This document shows, in pieces, positions 55,385 to 63,479 of a DNA stretch of 64,000 nucleotides. Made by a program: the position numbers and the translations under genes. Under the pieces are notes generated by a model that saw nothing but the letters and a program-made list of their open reading frames with translations, was not told the DNA's origin and searched no databases. The stretch spans positions 62,001-126,000 of the forward strand of contig JAFLBR010000007.1 in NCBI GenBank assembly GCA_017303795.1, written 5' to 3'. Every line of letters starts with the position of its first letter. Position 1 is the first letter of the stretch. Source of the stretch: Cytophagales bacterium. Its GTDB lineage: Bacteria > Bacteroidota > Bacteroidia > Cytophagales > Cyclobacteriaceae.

Positions 55385-56205
55385 TTCGGTTCACCTATAG
55401 TTATTGTTTCCAAAGAATCCTTTTCACTTTTTAATTTACTTTTGATTACCTCCACAAACGCAAGCCGACCAAAATCCTGAGCAAGTTCCAAACGAATATC
55501 CCAAAAAGGTGCTTCTGGTTTTAGGTTAGCCTCACGAATAACACCTACCATTATTCCCTGCGGGAAAACAGCACTATAACCAGAAGTAACAATTGTATCG
55601 CCTACAACTGGCAAGGCGTGGCGGGGAATAAACTGCAAAGTTGTGTAACGCATGTTGGCACCATCCCAACGCACGGTTCCAAAATGACTGGTGCGTTTAA
55701 TTTGTCCGGAGATTTGCTGATCTACATTCAGCAATGAAATCAACACGGCATAGCGTTCGGATACTGACTTTACTTTACCTACGGCACCGGCATCGCCAAT
55801 AACAGCCATACCAGGCGCAAGGCCATCTACACTGCCTTTATCGATGGTGATAAAATTTTTATACAAATTAGTTGAGTTAGCCATAACCTTGGCACTCACA
55901 AAATCAAATTGATTAATACGGGCTGTATCGGTCGGAGTGCTTATCTGCTGACGGGTTCGTTCAAGGTCTCTTCTTAGCTCTGCATTTTCGCGGGCCAGAT
56001 CTTCGTTGATGGTACGTAGCGAAAAATATTCGCGCACACCTTGCGAAAAACCCAGCACCTGCGCAGCTACCTGATTGGAAGAGTTAAAATACCGGGTGCT
56101 TTGATATTGGTTGTTTTCAATCACCAACCACGCACACAACAACTCCAGAAACAGAAAAGTGAAAAAAGCCCGGTACTCGTAAATAAAATTTATGAGCCGT
56201 TCCAT
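55381..56205 (-). CDS. mreC: Rod-shape-determining protein MreC
   Basis: MreC is the periplasmic scaffold of the elongasome. The 274-residue protein has one N-terminal membrane helix (about 10-30), a coiled coil (about 60-90, DLARENAELRRDLER), and a two-barrel periplasmic body with GSVDGLAPGMAVI near 125 and VTSGYSAVFPQGI near 205, which are MreC landmarks. Starts 4 bases after the mreB stop. Confidence 0.95.
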   Translation of the reverse strand: MERLINFIYEYRAFFTFLFLELLCAWLVIENNQYQSTRYFNSSNQVAAQVLGFSQGVREYFSLRTINEDLARENAELRRDLERTRQQISTPTDTARINQFDFVSAKVMANSTNLYKNFITIDKGSVDGLAPGMAVIGDAGAVGKVKSVSERYAVLISLLNVDQQISGQIKRTSHFGTVRWDGANMRYTTLQFIPRHALPVVGDTIVTSGYSAVFPQGIMVGVIREANLKPEAPFWDIRLELAQDFGRLAFVEVIKSKLKSEKDSLETITIGEPK

Positions 56206-56209
56206 TCTG

Positions 56210-57235
56210 TCAGGTCATCAATACTTTGCGGTAGTGGTCAAGATTTTTGAGTGCGGCACCTGTGCCTCTTACTACCGCACGCAGCGGATCGTCTGCTACG
56301 TGTATGGGTAGTTTGGTTTTTAGGGAGAGACGTTTGTCTAATCCGCGCAACATCGCTCCACCGCCCGTCAGGTAAATACCTTGCTCGTAAATATCAGCCG
56401 ATAATTCAGGTGGCGATAATTCCAAAGCTTTCAGTACGGCTTCTTCTAATTTGGAGATTGACTTATCTAACGCAAACGCTACTTCCGAATATGAAATCTT
56501 GATTGTTTTAGGAATACCCGTCATCAGATCGCGGCCGCGGATTTCATAATCCTCGGGCCCATCATCTAACTCAGTAAGAGCAGAGCCTACTTCTATTTTT
56601 ACGCGCTCGGCAGAACGCTCGCCAATCAACAGGTTGTGTTGCCTGCGCATGTAATCCAGAATATCGCGGTTAAAGGTATCGCCTGCAATGCGGATTGACT
56701 GATCGCACACAATCCCCGAAAGGGCAATTACCGCAATATCGGTAGTGCCACCACCAATATCTACAATCATATTGCCCACGGGTTGTTCAATATCAATACC
56801 GATACCAATGGCCGCAGCAATCGGTTCGTGAATCATATATACTTCTTTGGCGTTAGCGTGCTCGGCCGAATCGCGCACGGCACGTTTCTCTACTTCGGTA
56901 ATAGCTGAAGGAATACAGATTACCATCCGCAAAGACGGTGGAAACAATCTGCGGCCGGTGTCAATCAGTTTAATCATGCCGCGAATCATCATCTCGGCAG
57001 CGTGGAAATCGGCAATAACACCTTCTTTTAAGGGCCGTATCGTTTTAATGTTGTCGTGTGTCTTTTCGTGCATTTGCATGGCCTCGCGGCCGATGGCCAA
57101 AACTTTACCGCTGGCGCGATCAAGTGCAATTATGGATGGTTCATCTACCACCACTTTATCTTTATGAATGATCAGGGTGTTGGCTGTTCCCAGGTCAATA
57201 GCAATATCCTGAGTGAAGAAATCGAAAAATCCCAT
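56210..57235 (-). CDS. mreB: Actin-like cell-shape protein MreB
   Basis: MreB forms membrane-bound filaments that steer side-wall synthesis. The 341-residue protein has the actin-like nucleotide-binding blocks: IDLGTANTLI (about 13-22), the phosphate-2 loop IVDIGGGTTDIAVI (about 157-170), and LTGGGAMLRGLD near 290. It is first in the five-gene rod-shape operon. A clean promoter upstream is not visible (no exact TAnnTTTG in the 81-base gap to the VapC-like gene). Confidence 0.97.
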   Translation of the reverse strand: MGFFDFFTQDIAIDLGTANTLIIHKDKVVVDEPSIIALDRASGKVLAIGREAMQMHEKTHDNIKTIRPLKEGVIADFHAAEMMIRGMIKLIDTGRRLFPPSLRMVICIPSAITEVEKRAVRDSAEHANAKEVYMIHEPIAAAIGIGIDIEQPVGNMIVDIGGGTTDIAVIALSGIVCDQSIRIAGDTFNRDILDYMRRQHNLLIGERSAERVKIEVGSALTELDDGPEDYEIRGRDLMTGIPKTIKISYSEVAFALDKSISKLEEAVLKALELSPPELSADIYEQGIYLTGGGAMLRGLDKRLSLKTKLPIHVADDPLRAVVRGTGAALKNLDHYRKVLMT

Positions 57236-57316
57236 TCGGTCCGAAGGTTAAAAAGTTATGAAGGCCGAAATTACAGAAATAATCCTGTGAATTTTCAGAG
57301 TATTCGACTGAAAAAC

Positions 57317-57676
57317 TTACAAGGGGTTTGGCTGGTACTCAATCACATCTACTGTTGGGATTCCTATGAACACTTTATCTGCCGTGAGCAAAGGAAGCCC
57401 AAGCACCCGCGCGGTTGCCGCAACAATGGCATCGGGAGTTTTTAAGCTCTTACCCCTCCTTAACCGGGCGGCTTCGTGACTTATCTTCTCGCTGCTATGC
57501 ACAATAGTTGTGTGCGATAAGAATCTACCTATTACCTGCTCAGATTGGCTACTTACTTTTTGACTTAACAGTTCTATTTCGGAAATGAAAGAGATGTAAA
57601 TCTGTTTGTTTTCGAGAAGAACCTCCAATGTAGTATCTCCATTCAAATGGTAGATGATGATATTGGTATCAATCAA
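57317..57676 (-). CDS. PIN-domain VapC-like toxin (pair 2), start region damaged or alternative
   Basis: The 119-residue PIN-fold protein keeps Asp3 (IDTN), Glu35 (SEIELLS), Asp82 (PDAIVAA) and Asp100 (LTADK). It is a close relative of the toxin at 45095-45463. The expected start would be ATG 57696 inside the antitoxin gene, but in that frame a stop follows after seven codons: compared with pair 1, exactly one base is missing. The body can be reached only from TTG 57676, which would remove the usual leader residues, or by a -1 frameshift. So this toxin may be inactive or poorly expressed. Confidence 0.65.
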   Translation of the reverse strand: MIDTNIIIYHLNGDTTLEVLLENKQIYISFISEIELLSQKVSSQSEQVIGRFLSHTTIVHSSEKISHEAARLRRGKSLKTPDAIVAATARVLGLPLLTADKVFIGIPTVDVIEYQPNPL

Positions 57677-57682
57677 AGAATC

Positions 57683-57859
57683 TTATTCCCACTCATCCCG
57701 CAGGTTTCGTTGGATTTCTACCGGATTTCCATCAAATTTTATTTTACCTGTAAACAGATGGGCAGGAAATCCTTGCTTAACCTTTTGATTAAGCTTTCGA
57801 AGCTTACTTTCAATAGATCGCTTTGATTCTCCCTTCTTTATTTTGACCACCGTCTTCAT
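57683..57859 (-). CDS. VapB-like antitoxin of Bacteroidota type (pair 2)
   Basis: A 58-residue protein below usual size cut-offs. It is Lys-rich at the start (MKTVVKIKKGESKRS), has FTGKIKF (36-42) and ends LRDEWE, matching the antitoxin of pair 1 in its FxGKIKF ... RDEW pattern. It lies directly upstream of the PIN gene. The purH stop lies 28 bases upstream of its start, so it may be read from purH transcription. Confidence 0.65.
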   Translation of the reverse strand: MKTVVKIKKGESKRSIESKLRKLNQKVKQGFPAHLFTGKIKFDGNPVEIQRNLRDEWE

Positions 57860-57886
57860 AGAATCAAATATATCGAAAATCAGAAA

Positions 57887-59413
57887 TTAATGCTTGAAGT
57901 GGCGGATGCCGGTAAACACCATTGCCATGTTGTGCTTATCGCAGAAGTCGATTGAATCCTGATCTTTGATAGAACCACCCGGCTGAATAACCGCTTCAAT
58001 TCCCTGCTCATGGGCAATCTCCACACAATCCGGAAACGGAAAGAAAGCATCGGATGCCATTACAGCACCTTTCAGATCAAATCCAAAAGCCTTGGCTTTT
58101 TCTATAGCTTGTTTAAGCGCATCTACACGACTGGTTTGACCTACCCCACTGGCCAGCAACTGACCATTTACCGCCAGAATAATGGTGTTGGATTTAGTGT
58201 GTTTACAAATTTTACTGGCGAATAACAGCGCCTCCACTTCAGTAGCCGTTGCTATGCGTTTGGTTACCGGCTTTAAATCTTCCTTCGAATCGGTTTTCAA
58301 ATCGTGGTCTTGCTCAATTACCCCATTGAGCAAACTTTTGAACTGGCGTGTGGCGGTAAGTGCTTGTTTCTGCTTTAGGATAATGCGGTTCTTTTTTGTT
58401 TTCAATAAATCGAGTGCGGCTGGTTCAAAATCCGGAGCAATTAAAATCTCGAAGAATAACTTATTTAATTCTTCGGCTGCAGCCAGATCTATCTTTTTGT
58501 TGGATGCCAACACTCCGCCAAATGCAGAAATAGTATCGGCCTGAAAGGCTTTGAGGTAGGCAGACTTTACATCGGCACCGGTAGCCACTCCGCAGGCATT
58601 GGTATGCTTAATGATTACGAATGCTGTTTCACCATCAAACTCTTTTACCAGATTCACAGCGGCATCTACATCCACCAGGTTGTTATACGAAAGTTCTTTG
58701 CCATTCAATTGATCGAACAACTCATCAAGCTTGCCATAAAATACACCTTGCTGATGGGGGTTCTCGCCATAGCGCAATACTTTACCTTGTTGAAAGCTGG
58801 ATTTAAAACTTGCCAGATTTTGCTGTTGATTGAAGTAACTGAAAATAGCGGAGTCGTAGTGCGAGGTAACATCAAACGCTTTTGCTGCAAAACGTTTACG
58901 ATCTTCTAAATCGGTGCTGCCCTTTTTAGCTTGCAGCAATTCCAACAACTCGTTGTATTGTGTGCGTGCCGAAACAATCAATACATCGTTGAAATTTTTA
59001 GCGGCTCCACGAATCAATGAAATTCCGCCTATATCAATCTTCTCTACAATATCTTCTTCGCTGCCACCTTTGGCAACAGTTTCTTCAAACGGATAAAGAT
59101 CTACAATCACCAGATCGATTGGGCCAATGCCATATTCTTTTGCTTGTGCGAGATCGCCTGTGTTTTCGCGTCTGTATAGTATGCCACCAAAAATTGCGGG
59201 GTGCAATGTTTTTACGCGACCACCAAAAATAGATGGATAGTTGGTGAGCTTTTCAACCGGTACAACCGGGTAGCCCAGCTTTTCAATAAATTCCTGAGTG
59301 CCTCCGGTAGAGACAAACTCTACACCTTGCTTACCCAAAAAGTGAATGATGGGCTCGAGGTTATCTTTATAAAAAACTGAAACAAGTGCGCGGGTTATTT
59401 TTACAGCTGCCAT
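57887..59413 (-). CDS. purH: Bifunctional AICAR formyltransferase / IMP cyclohydrolase
   Basis: PurH performs the last two steps of purine synthesis, formylation of AICAR and closure to IMP. The protein (508 residues from ATG 59413) has the N-terminal cyclohydrolase domain (FVSTGGTQEFIEKLG, HPAIFGGILYRR, VDLYPFE, KNFNDV) and the C-terminal transformylase domain (RYGENPHQQG, IKHTNACGVA, SDAFFPFPDCVE, GGSIKDQDSI). All landmarks are present. The upstream frame from 59470 adds a non-homologous extension and is not preferred. Confidence 0.97.
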   Translation of the reverse strand: MAAVKITRALVSVFYKDNLEPIIHFLGKQGVEFVSTGGTQEFIEKLGYPVVPVEKLTNYPSIFGGRVKTLHPAIFGGILYRRENTGDLAQAKEYGIGPIDLVIVDLYPFEETVAKGGSEEDIVEKIDIGGISLIRGAAKNFNDVLIVSARTQYNELLELLQAKKGSTDLEDRKRFAAKAFDVTSHYDSAIFSYFNQQQNLASFKSSFQQGKVLRYGENPHQQGVFYGKLDELFDQLNGKELSYNNLVDVDAAVNLVKEFDGETAFVIIKHTNACGVATGADVKSAYLKAFQADTISAFGGVLASNKKIDLAAAEELNKLFFEILIAPDFEPAALDLLKTKKNRIILKQKQALTATRQFKSLLNGVIEQDHDLKTDSKEDLKPVTKRIATATEVEALLFASKICKHTKSNTIILAVNGQLLASGVGQTSRVDALKQAIEKAKAFGFDLKGAVMASDAFFPFPDCVEIAHEQGIEAVIQPGGSIKDQDSIDFCDKHNMAMVFTGIRHFKH

Positions 59414-59485
59414 GGTTGGAAAAGTGAGGTGCAAAAATGCAGGTTTTCTACGCAAAAAAACACCCACCAACCTCTTTATTGAGAT

Positions 59486-59881
59486 TTACTTTTTACCGGC
59501 AACGTTTCCGTCCATAATACCCTTTACCAGTGCGTAAAGTCCAATTACAAATAGAATTGGTGGGTAGTAAAAAATATATCCTCCAGCTAAACCTCCGAAA
59601 AACCAAACTGCTGCTATCACCATCATAATAACCCCACCCAATACACCTTTCTTTACTCCGGCTTTCTCAGGTGCAAATGTTCCGCCCGTGTTGTCTTGTT
59701 CCTGAGCTGCTTTCTCCAAAGCAATTAGCCGATCTGCCTCTGGTTGATCAAGATTAAACGAAGGGCAGGTACCTTCAAAAGCTGGCTTAGCATTAGTCAA
59801 ACTACAAACAAGACCTGTGTTATAATCCATCTTCCGATTTAGGCAAATCTTACAGTACTTTAGTCTTTCATCCAGAGTCAT
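59486..59881 (-). CDS. Small membrane protein with N-terminal Cys cluster, function unknown
   Basis: The 131-residue protein begins with a Cys-rich segment (YCKICLNRK, GLVCSLT, FEGTCPSF; Cys at about 9, 12, 26 and 39) that may bind zinc, then a charged linker with a helix, and two C-terminal membrane helices (about 84-100 and 105-122). This order recurs in uncharacterised Bacteroidota proteins. No role is known. It is co-directional with purH but 72 bases upstream of its start. Confidence 0.6.
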   Translation of the reverse strand: MTLDERLKYCKICLNRKMDYNTGLVCSLTNAKPAFEGTCPSFNLDQPEADRLIALEKAAQEQDNTGGTFAPEKAGVKKGVLGGVIMMVIAAVWFFGGLAGGYIFYYPPILFVIGLYALVKGIMDGNVAGKK

Positions 59882-59916
59882 AAATACTTGGTTAGGTTAA
59901 ACTAAAGATACACAAA

Positions 59917-60321
59917 TTGAAACTCTTCCTGCAAATTGAATTAATGCCGTGGCAACAAGCGGGCTATGAAAAACCGTTAGTCAATTTTGCTTCCAGCCTT
60001 TCTGATGATTTGATTGGAGCCGAATTGGACAATCAATCGGATAGTACCATTGCCGATCTGGTTATTCGCCTTTGCGATCAGGTTAAAACTGTTTTTGTGT
60101 TGATTCATGCTCAACCCGAAGAACCTTTGGGCGTAACCTTAAAGCTTATTCAGCATTTACTTCGTCAGGAAGAAAGAGTTTATCAAATTATTTTGGCGGG
60201 CAATCATCTCAGCTTAGAGCGCTTGCTATTACCACTAAACGAAAAATTTGTAAAGGAAAGTGAGCCGGAAAAGATAAAACCAGCCATTCAACTATTTGCT
60301 CAGCTAAGGCCTGAAGGATAA
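59917..60321 (+). CDS. Small cytosolic protein, function unknown
   Basis: A 134-residue frame. The start is uncertain: TTG 59917 gives KLFLQIELMPWQQ, whose first strand looks genuine, while ATG 59944 gives a 125-residue form. The body alternates helices and strands (VIRLCDQVKTVFVLIHAQ, VYQIILAGNHLSLERLL) without a motif I can name. It is divergent from the gene at 59486-59881, and its end overlaps the amidase gene by 22 bases on the opposite strand. Confidence 0.5.
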   Translation: MKLFLQIELMPWQQAGYEKPLVNFASSLSDDLIGAELDNQSDSTIADLVIRLCDQVKTVFVLIHAQPEEPLGVTLKLIQHLLRQEERVYQIILAGNHLSLERLLLPLNEKFVKESEPEKIKPAIQLFAQLRPEG

Positions 60322-61136
60322 TCGCGTTCTTCAAAGGCTTCTACTTCTATACTAAAATCATCGGCATCCATAAAAGCCGGAAACTTATCGCGGTAAGCTT
60401 GTAAGGCATGTGCATTTAGCGACATAGTTTTGATGGTCTCTTCATCTTCTACCGAAAAGAAAGTATCGCCTTTAGGTCCAATAAAAGTTGATAGTCCATT
60501 ATACTCTACACCATTACCATCTAATCCCACCCTATTTACTCCTACTGCGTAACTTAGGTTTTCGATGGCACGTGCTTTCAGTAAAGTCTCCCACGCGTTA
60601 GATCGTACCCTAGGCCAGTTGGCCACATACACCAATAAATCGTATGATGGTTTTTTTAGTGAAGCATTCCAACGGTTGCGGCTCCACACCGGAAAACGCA
60701 GATCGTAACAAATCAACGGACAAATTCTCCAGCCTTTCCAATGTCCAATCAACAAGCTTTCGCCTGAAGAAAAAACCTGATGCTCTTCGGCCATCCGAAA
60801 AAGATGACGCTTGTCGTAGGTTTTAAAAACTCCGCCTGGCTCCATCCACAATAGCCTGTTATAAAACCGATCGTGTACGTTGGCAATAAAGCTTCCTAAA
60901 ATTAAAGCCCCGGTTTGATCAGCCATCTGGCGCATCCATTTGGTGGTGCGCATATTCATGTGCTCAGCCAATTTAGGGGCTTTCATCGTAAAGCCTGTAG
61001 TAAACATTTCGGGCAAAACAATCACATCAGTCGATTCACCAATCTGCCAGATTTTCTCTTCGAACATGGCGAGATTGGCACCAATATCTTCCCAGTGAAG
61101 ATCGGATTGGATAACGGTGATTTTTAAGTCTTGCAT
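60300..61136 (-). CDS. Nitrilase-superfamily amidase (omega-amidase/YafV-like)
   Basis: From ATG 61136 the protein has 278 residues. The nitrilase Glu-Lys-Cys triad can be read: Glu in LPEMFTTGF near 43, Lys in YDKRHLF near 112, Cys in ICYDLRFPVW near 147. This wording is that of omega-amidase (YafV), which hydrolyses 2-oxoglutaramate or 2-oxosuccinamate produced by transaminases using glutamine or asparagine. A methionine aminotransferase gene lies 107 bases upstream on the same strand, which supports a joint role in methionine salvage. This link is inference. Confidence 0.9.
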   Translation of the reverse strand: MQDLKITVIQSDLHWEDIGANLAMFEEKIWQIGESTDVIVLPEMFTTGFTMKAPKLAEHMNMRTTKWMRQMADQTGALILGSFIANVHDRFYNRLLWMEPGGVFKTYDKRHLFRMAEEHQVFSSGESLLIGHWKGWRICPLICYDLRFPVWSRNRWNASLKKPSYDLLVYVANWPRVRSNAWETLLKARAIENLSYAVGVNRVGLDGNGVEYNGLSTFIGPKGDTFFSVEDEETIKTMSLNAHALQAYRDKFPAFMDADDFSIEVEAFEERDYPSGLS

Positions 61137-61243
61137 GGCACTTGTTCGGGACTGCAAAGAAAGCAAGTTTATGGCTAAATGGGAAACTTAAATTCTTTGA
61201 TTTAGTCCTTACAATTCTGGAATCCAATTCCATATTTGTAAGC

Positions 61244-62386
61244 CTACAGTTTGGATAAAATTTCGCCCGCTTTTTCCAGCGTAGCTTCACTTTTAGCAAA
61301 ACAGAAGCGCAAAAGTTGCTGATTATCTCCGTTCTGATAAAAAGCCGAAACCGGAATGGGGGCCAGTTTCAGTTCTTTGGTCATCCACTCGGCCATTTCC
61401 TTTTCAGAAAGTGCTTTTACATCCGCATACGATAGCAACTGAAAATAACTTCCGTAACAAGGCAAAGGTTTTAATGATGTGCCTTTAATCGCATTTAAAA
61501 AATAATCGCGCTTACGCTGATAGAATTGACCCAGTTGCAAATAGTGATCGGGCGTAGCCAGATATTCGGCTAATGCTAATTGCACCGGTGTGTTTACACT
61601 AAAGGTGATAAACTGATGCGCCTTTCGGATTTCTTGTGTGAGGTGAGGCGGAGCTACCGCATACCCAACCTTCCAACCCGTAGCATGAAAAGTTTTGCCA
61701 AATGAAAACGCAGCTACACAATGGTTTGCAAGTGCAGGGTATTTTAAAACACTTTCGTGCGAATGACCATCGAAGATAATGCGCTCGTAAACCTCATCGC
61801 TTAACACGATAATATTGTGTGCTTGCGCGATGGCTTCCAGTTGTTTCAAATCTGCTTCGCGCAGAATAGAACCGGTTGGATTGTGCGGAGTATTGACAAT
61901 AATTAATCGCGTGCGCGGAGTAATCGTGTCTTTAACTTGTTGCCAGTCGATAGCAAAATGTGGAGGTTTTAAACTTATATGTTTGGGTACGCCTCCATTC
62001 AACCGGATGGAAGGATCGTACGAATCGTAAGCCGGATCGAATACAATTACTTCATCCTTTTCGCTAACCAATGCAGCAATGGTTGAGTACAACGCTTCGG
62101 TGCCTCCGGCTGTAATGGTAACTTCGGTTTCAAAGTCTGTAGGGCGGTTGTAGGTTTTGGTTACAACTTCGGCAATTGCCTGGCGCAGCGCGGGTGTACC
62201 CGGCATAGGCGCATATTGATTGTGCCCGGCTTTTAAATATTTATAGATTAACTCCACTATTTCCTCCGAAACAGGAAAATCAGGAAAGCCCTGCGATAAA
62301 TTAATGGCACCATGTTCCAGCGCCATGCGCGACATTACCGTGAAGATAGAAGTGCCTACATCGGGAAGGCGGGTTGAGAGATTCAT
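61244..62386 (-). CDS. PLP-dependent methionine aminotransferase (YbdL-like)
   Basis: The 380-residue fold-type I aminotransferase has the class I pattern: INLSQGFPDFPV near 28, TAGGTEALYSTIAAL near 92, NTPHNPTGSI near 162, DEVYERI near 200, and the PLP Lys in SFGKTFHATGWKVGYA near 232. The wording fits methionine aminotransferase YbdL/KYAT-like, which uses glutamine and yields 2-oxoglutaramate for omega-amidase. Its start codon overlaps the hicA stop by 4 bases. Confidence 0.92.
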   Translation of the reverse strand: MNLSTRLPDVGTSIFTVMSRMALEHGAINLSQGFPDFPVSEEIVELIYKYLKAGHNQYAPMPGTPALRQAIAEVVTKTYNRPTDFETEVTITAGGTEALYSTIAALVSEKDEVIVFDPAYDSYDPSIRLNGGVPKHISLKPPHFAIDWQQVKDTITPRTRLIIVNTPHNPTGSILREADLKQLEAIAQAHNIIVLSDEVYERIIFDGHSHESVLKYPALANHCVAAFSFGKTFHATGWKVGYAVAPPHLTQEIRKAHQFITFSVNTPVQLALAEYLATPDHYLQLGQFYQRKRDYFLNAIKGTSLKPLPCYGSYFQLLSYADVKALSEKEMAEWMTKELKLAPIPVSAFYQNGDNQQLLRFCFAKSEATLEKAGEILSKL

Positions 62387-62589
62387 TTAAGTTTATCTTT
62401 ATCAAGGCCAGCTTGTTTAAGGATACCAAAAAAGGTTCCCTTCGGCAGGTCTTTACTTCCATGAACTGGTACTACTGTAATCTTTCCAGTTAGTCGATTT
62501 TCGTAGATATGATGACTCCCTTTTGATCGCTTAAATTCAAAACCGTTATTCTTTAAAACCTTAATGAGGTAATGAGCAGAATAATTCAA
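62383..62589 (-). CDS. hicA: HicA-family mRNA interferase toxin
   Basis: The 68-residue protein has the HicA pattern: LIKVLKNNGFEFKRSKGSHHIY (split: VLKNNGF and KGSHHIY), with the catalytic His in KGSHH near 23-27, a VPVHG strand near 41-45 and LPKGTFFGILKQAGL at the end. HicA cuts mRNA and tmRNA. No ATG fits; the frame starts with TTG at 62589, whose last two bases lie in the hicB stop (TGA). It precedes the aminotransferase with an ATGA overlap, so it is translated within a housekeeping run. Confidence 0.9.
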   Translation of the reverse strand: MNYSAHYLIKVLKNNGFEFKRSKGSHHIYENRLTGKITVVPVHGSKDLPKGTFFGILKQAGLDKDKLK

Positions 62590-62816
62590 GCGGTTTGAAG
62601 GTTGATTGAATACTCCAAAGTTTCACTATCATCCGGAATAGTTTCGCCTTTTTCCTGAAGATGTTCTATATATACCTCAATCGCTTCCTTTGCCATAGAT
62701 ATGGCATGATCTACATTATCCCCATATGTTATACAGCCGGGTAAAGCAGGTACCGTGGCGGTATAACTACCCTCGGGCTCTTTGGTTAATAGAATTTTAT
62801 AGGTAAGATTTCTCAT
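62586..62816 (-). CDS. hicB: HicB-family antitoxin
   Basis: The 76-residue protein is a short HicB: a partial RNase H-like fold (YTATVPALPGCITYGDNVDHAISMAKEAIEVYI split as PALPGC, TYGD and MAKEAI) without a fused DNA-binding domain. Antitoxin for HicA, which follows with a 4-base overlap. The order hicB then hicA is less common than hicA-hicB but well known. It starts 25 bases after the def stop. Confidence 0.88.
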   Translation of the reverse strand: MRNLTYKILLTKEPEGSYTATVPALPGCITYGDNVDHAISMAKEAIEVYIEHLQEKGETIPDDSETLEYSINLQTA

Positions 62817-62841
62817 CTTCTACTAAGGTAATAAATCTCCA

Positions 62842-63399
62842 TTACTTCTTCAACGGTGCTGCAATCCTATATTCCGTATCCACATCGCCTTTGCTAATGT
62901 TGGTGAGTTTGCCTTTCAGCATGCGTTTTTTAAGCGGGCTCAGGTAATCGGTAAATAGTTTACCTTCTATGTGATCGTACTCGTGTTGAATAATGCGGGC
63001 TTTCATACCGTCAAACTCTTCTTCAAATGCATTCCACTTTTCGTCAAAGTATTTAATACGCACGGTTTCCTTACGCCAAACTTCTTCGCGAATGTTAGGT
63101 ATGCTCAGGCAGCCTTCTTCAAAAGCCCACTCTTCACCATACTCATCTACTACCTGTGGGTTTACAAAAACTTTTTTGAAATCTTTCAGCGTGGGTTCAT
63201 CATCCAGCGTGGTGCCATCCACAATAAACAGCCTTATGCTTTTGCCAATTTGCGGAGCGGCCAGGCCAATTCCATTTGCCTCGTACATGGTTTCGTACAT
63301 ATCCGCAACCAACTGCGTTAAATCGCTGCCTTTCTCTAGATCCGTGGCACGTTTGCGTAAAACGGCATCGCCATACATTACAATCGGGTAAATCATCAT
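62842..63399 (-). CDS. def: Peptide deformylase
   Basis: Def removes the formyl group from nascent proteins. The 185-residue protein has the three motifs GIGLAAPQ (about 44-51), EGCLSIP (about 95-101) and QHEYDH (about 140-145), which supply the metal ligands and catalytic Glu. I use ATG 63399 (the frame opens at TTG 63402, with a further ATG at 63396). A TATTTTTG box (63416-63423) lies directly upstream. It begins a run def-hicB-hicA-aminotransferase. Confidence 0.96.
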   Translation of the reverse strand: MMIYPIVMYGDAVLRKRATDLEKGSDLTQLVADMYETMYEANGIGLAAPQIGKSIRLFIVDGTTLDDEPTLKDFKKVFVNPQVVDEYGEEWAFEEGCLSIPNIREEVWRKETVRIKYFDEKWNAFEEEFDGMKARIIQHEYDHIEGKLFTDYLSPLKKRMLKGKLTNISKGDVDTEYRIAAPLKK

Positions 63400-63415
63400 C
63401 AACTATATTGAGGCA

Positions 63416-63423
63416 CAAAAATA
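63416..63423 (-). promoter_or_regulatory. Likely -7 box of def (TATTTTTG)
   Basis: Minus-strand TATTTTTG fits TAnnTTTG, 16 bases before the def start. No clear -33 TTG at 19 bases. Confidence 0.4.
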
Positions 63424-63479
63424 ACCATATTATTTGGGGTATTGCACAGGCTATTAATGGGGTTTGTGTATTTTGAGCC

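Noticed and set aside
57670-57690. prfB-type +1 programmed frameshift (CTT TGA) in the second VapC-like gene
   Set aside because: A +1 slip leads at once to another stop; only a -1 slip would give a full toxin and no proper slippery heptamer is present. A deletion is simpler.
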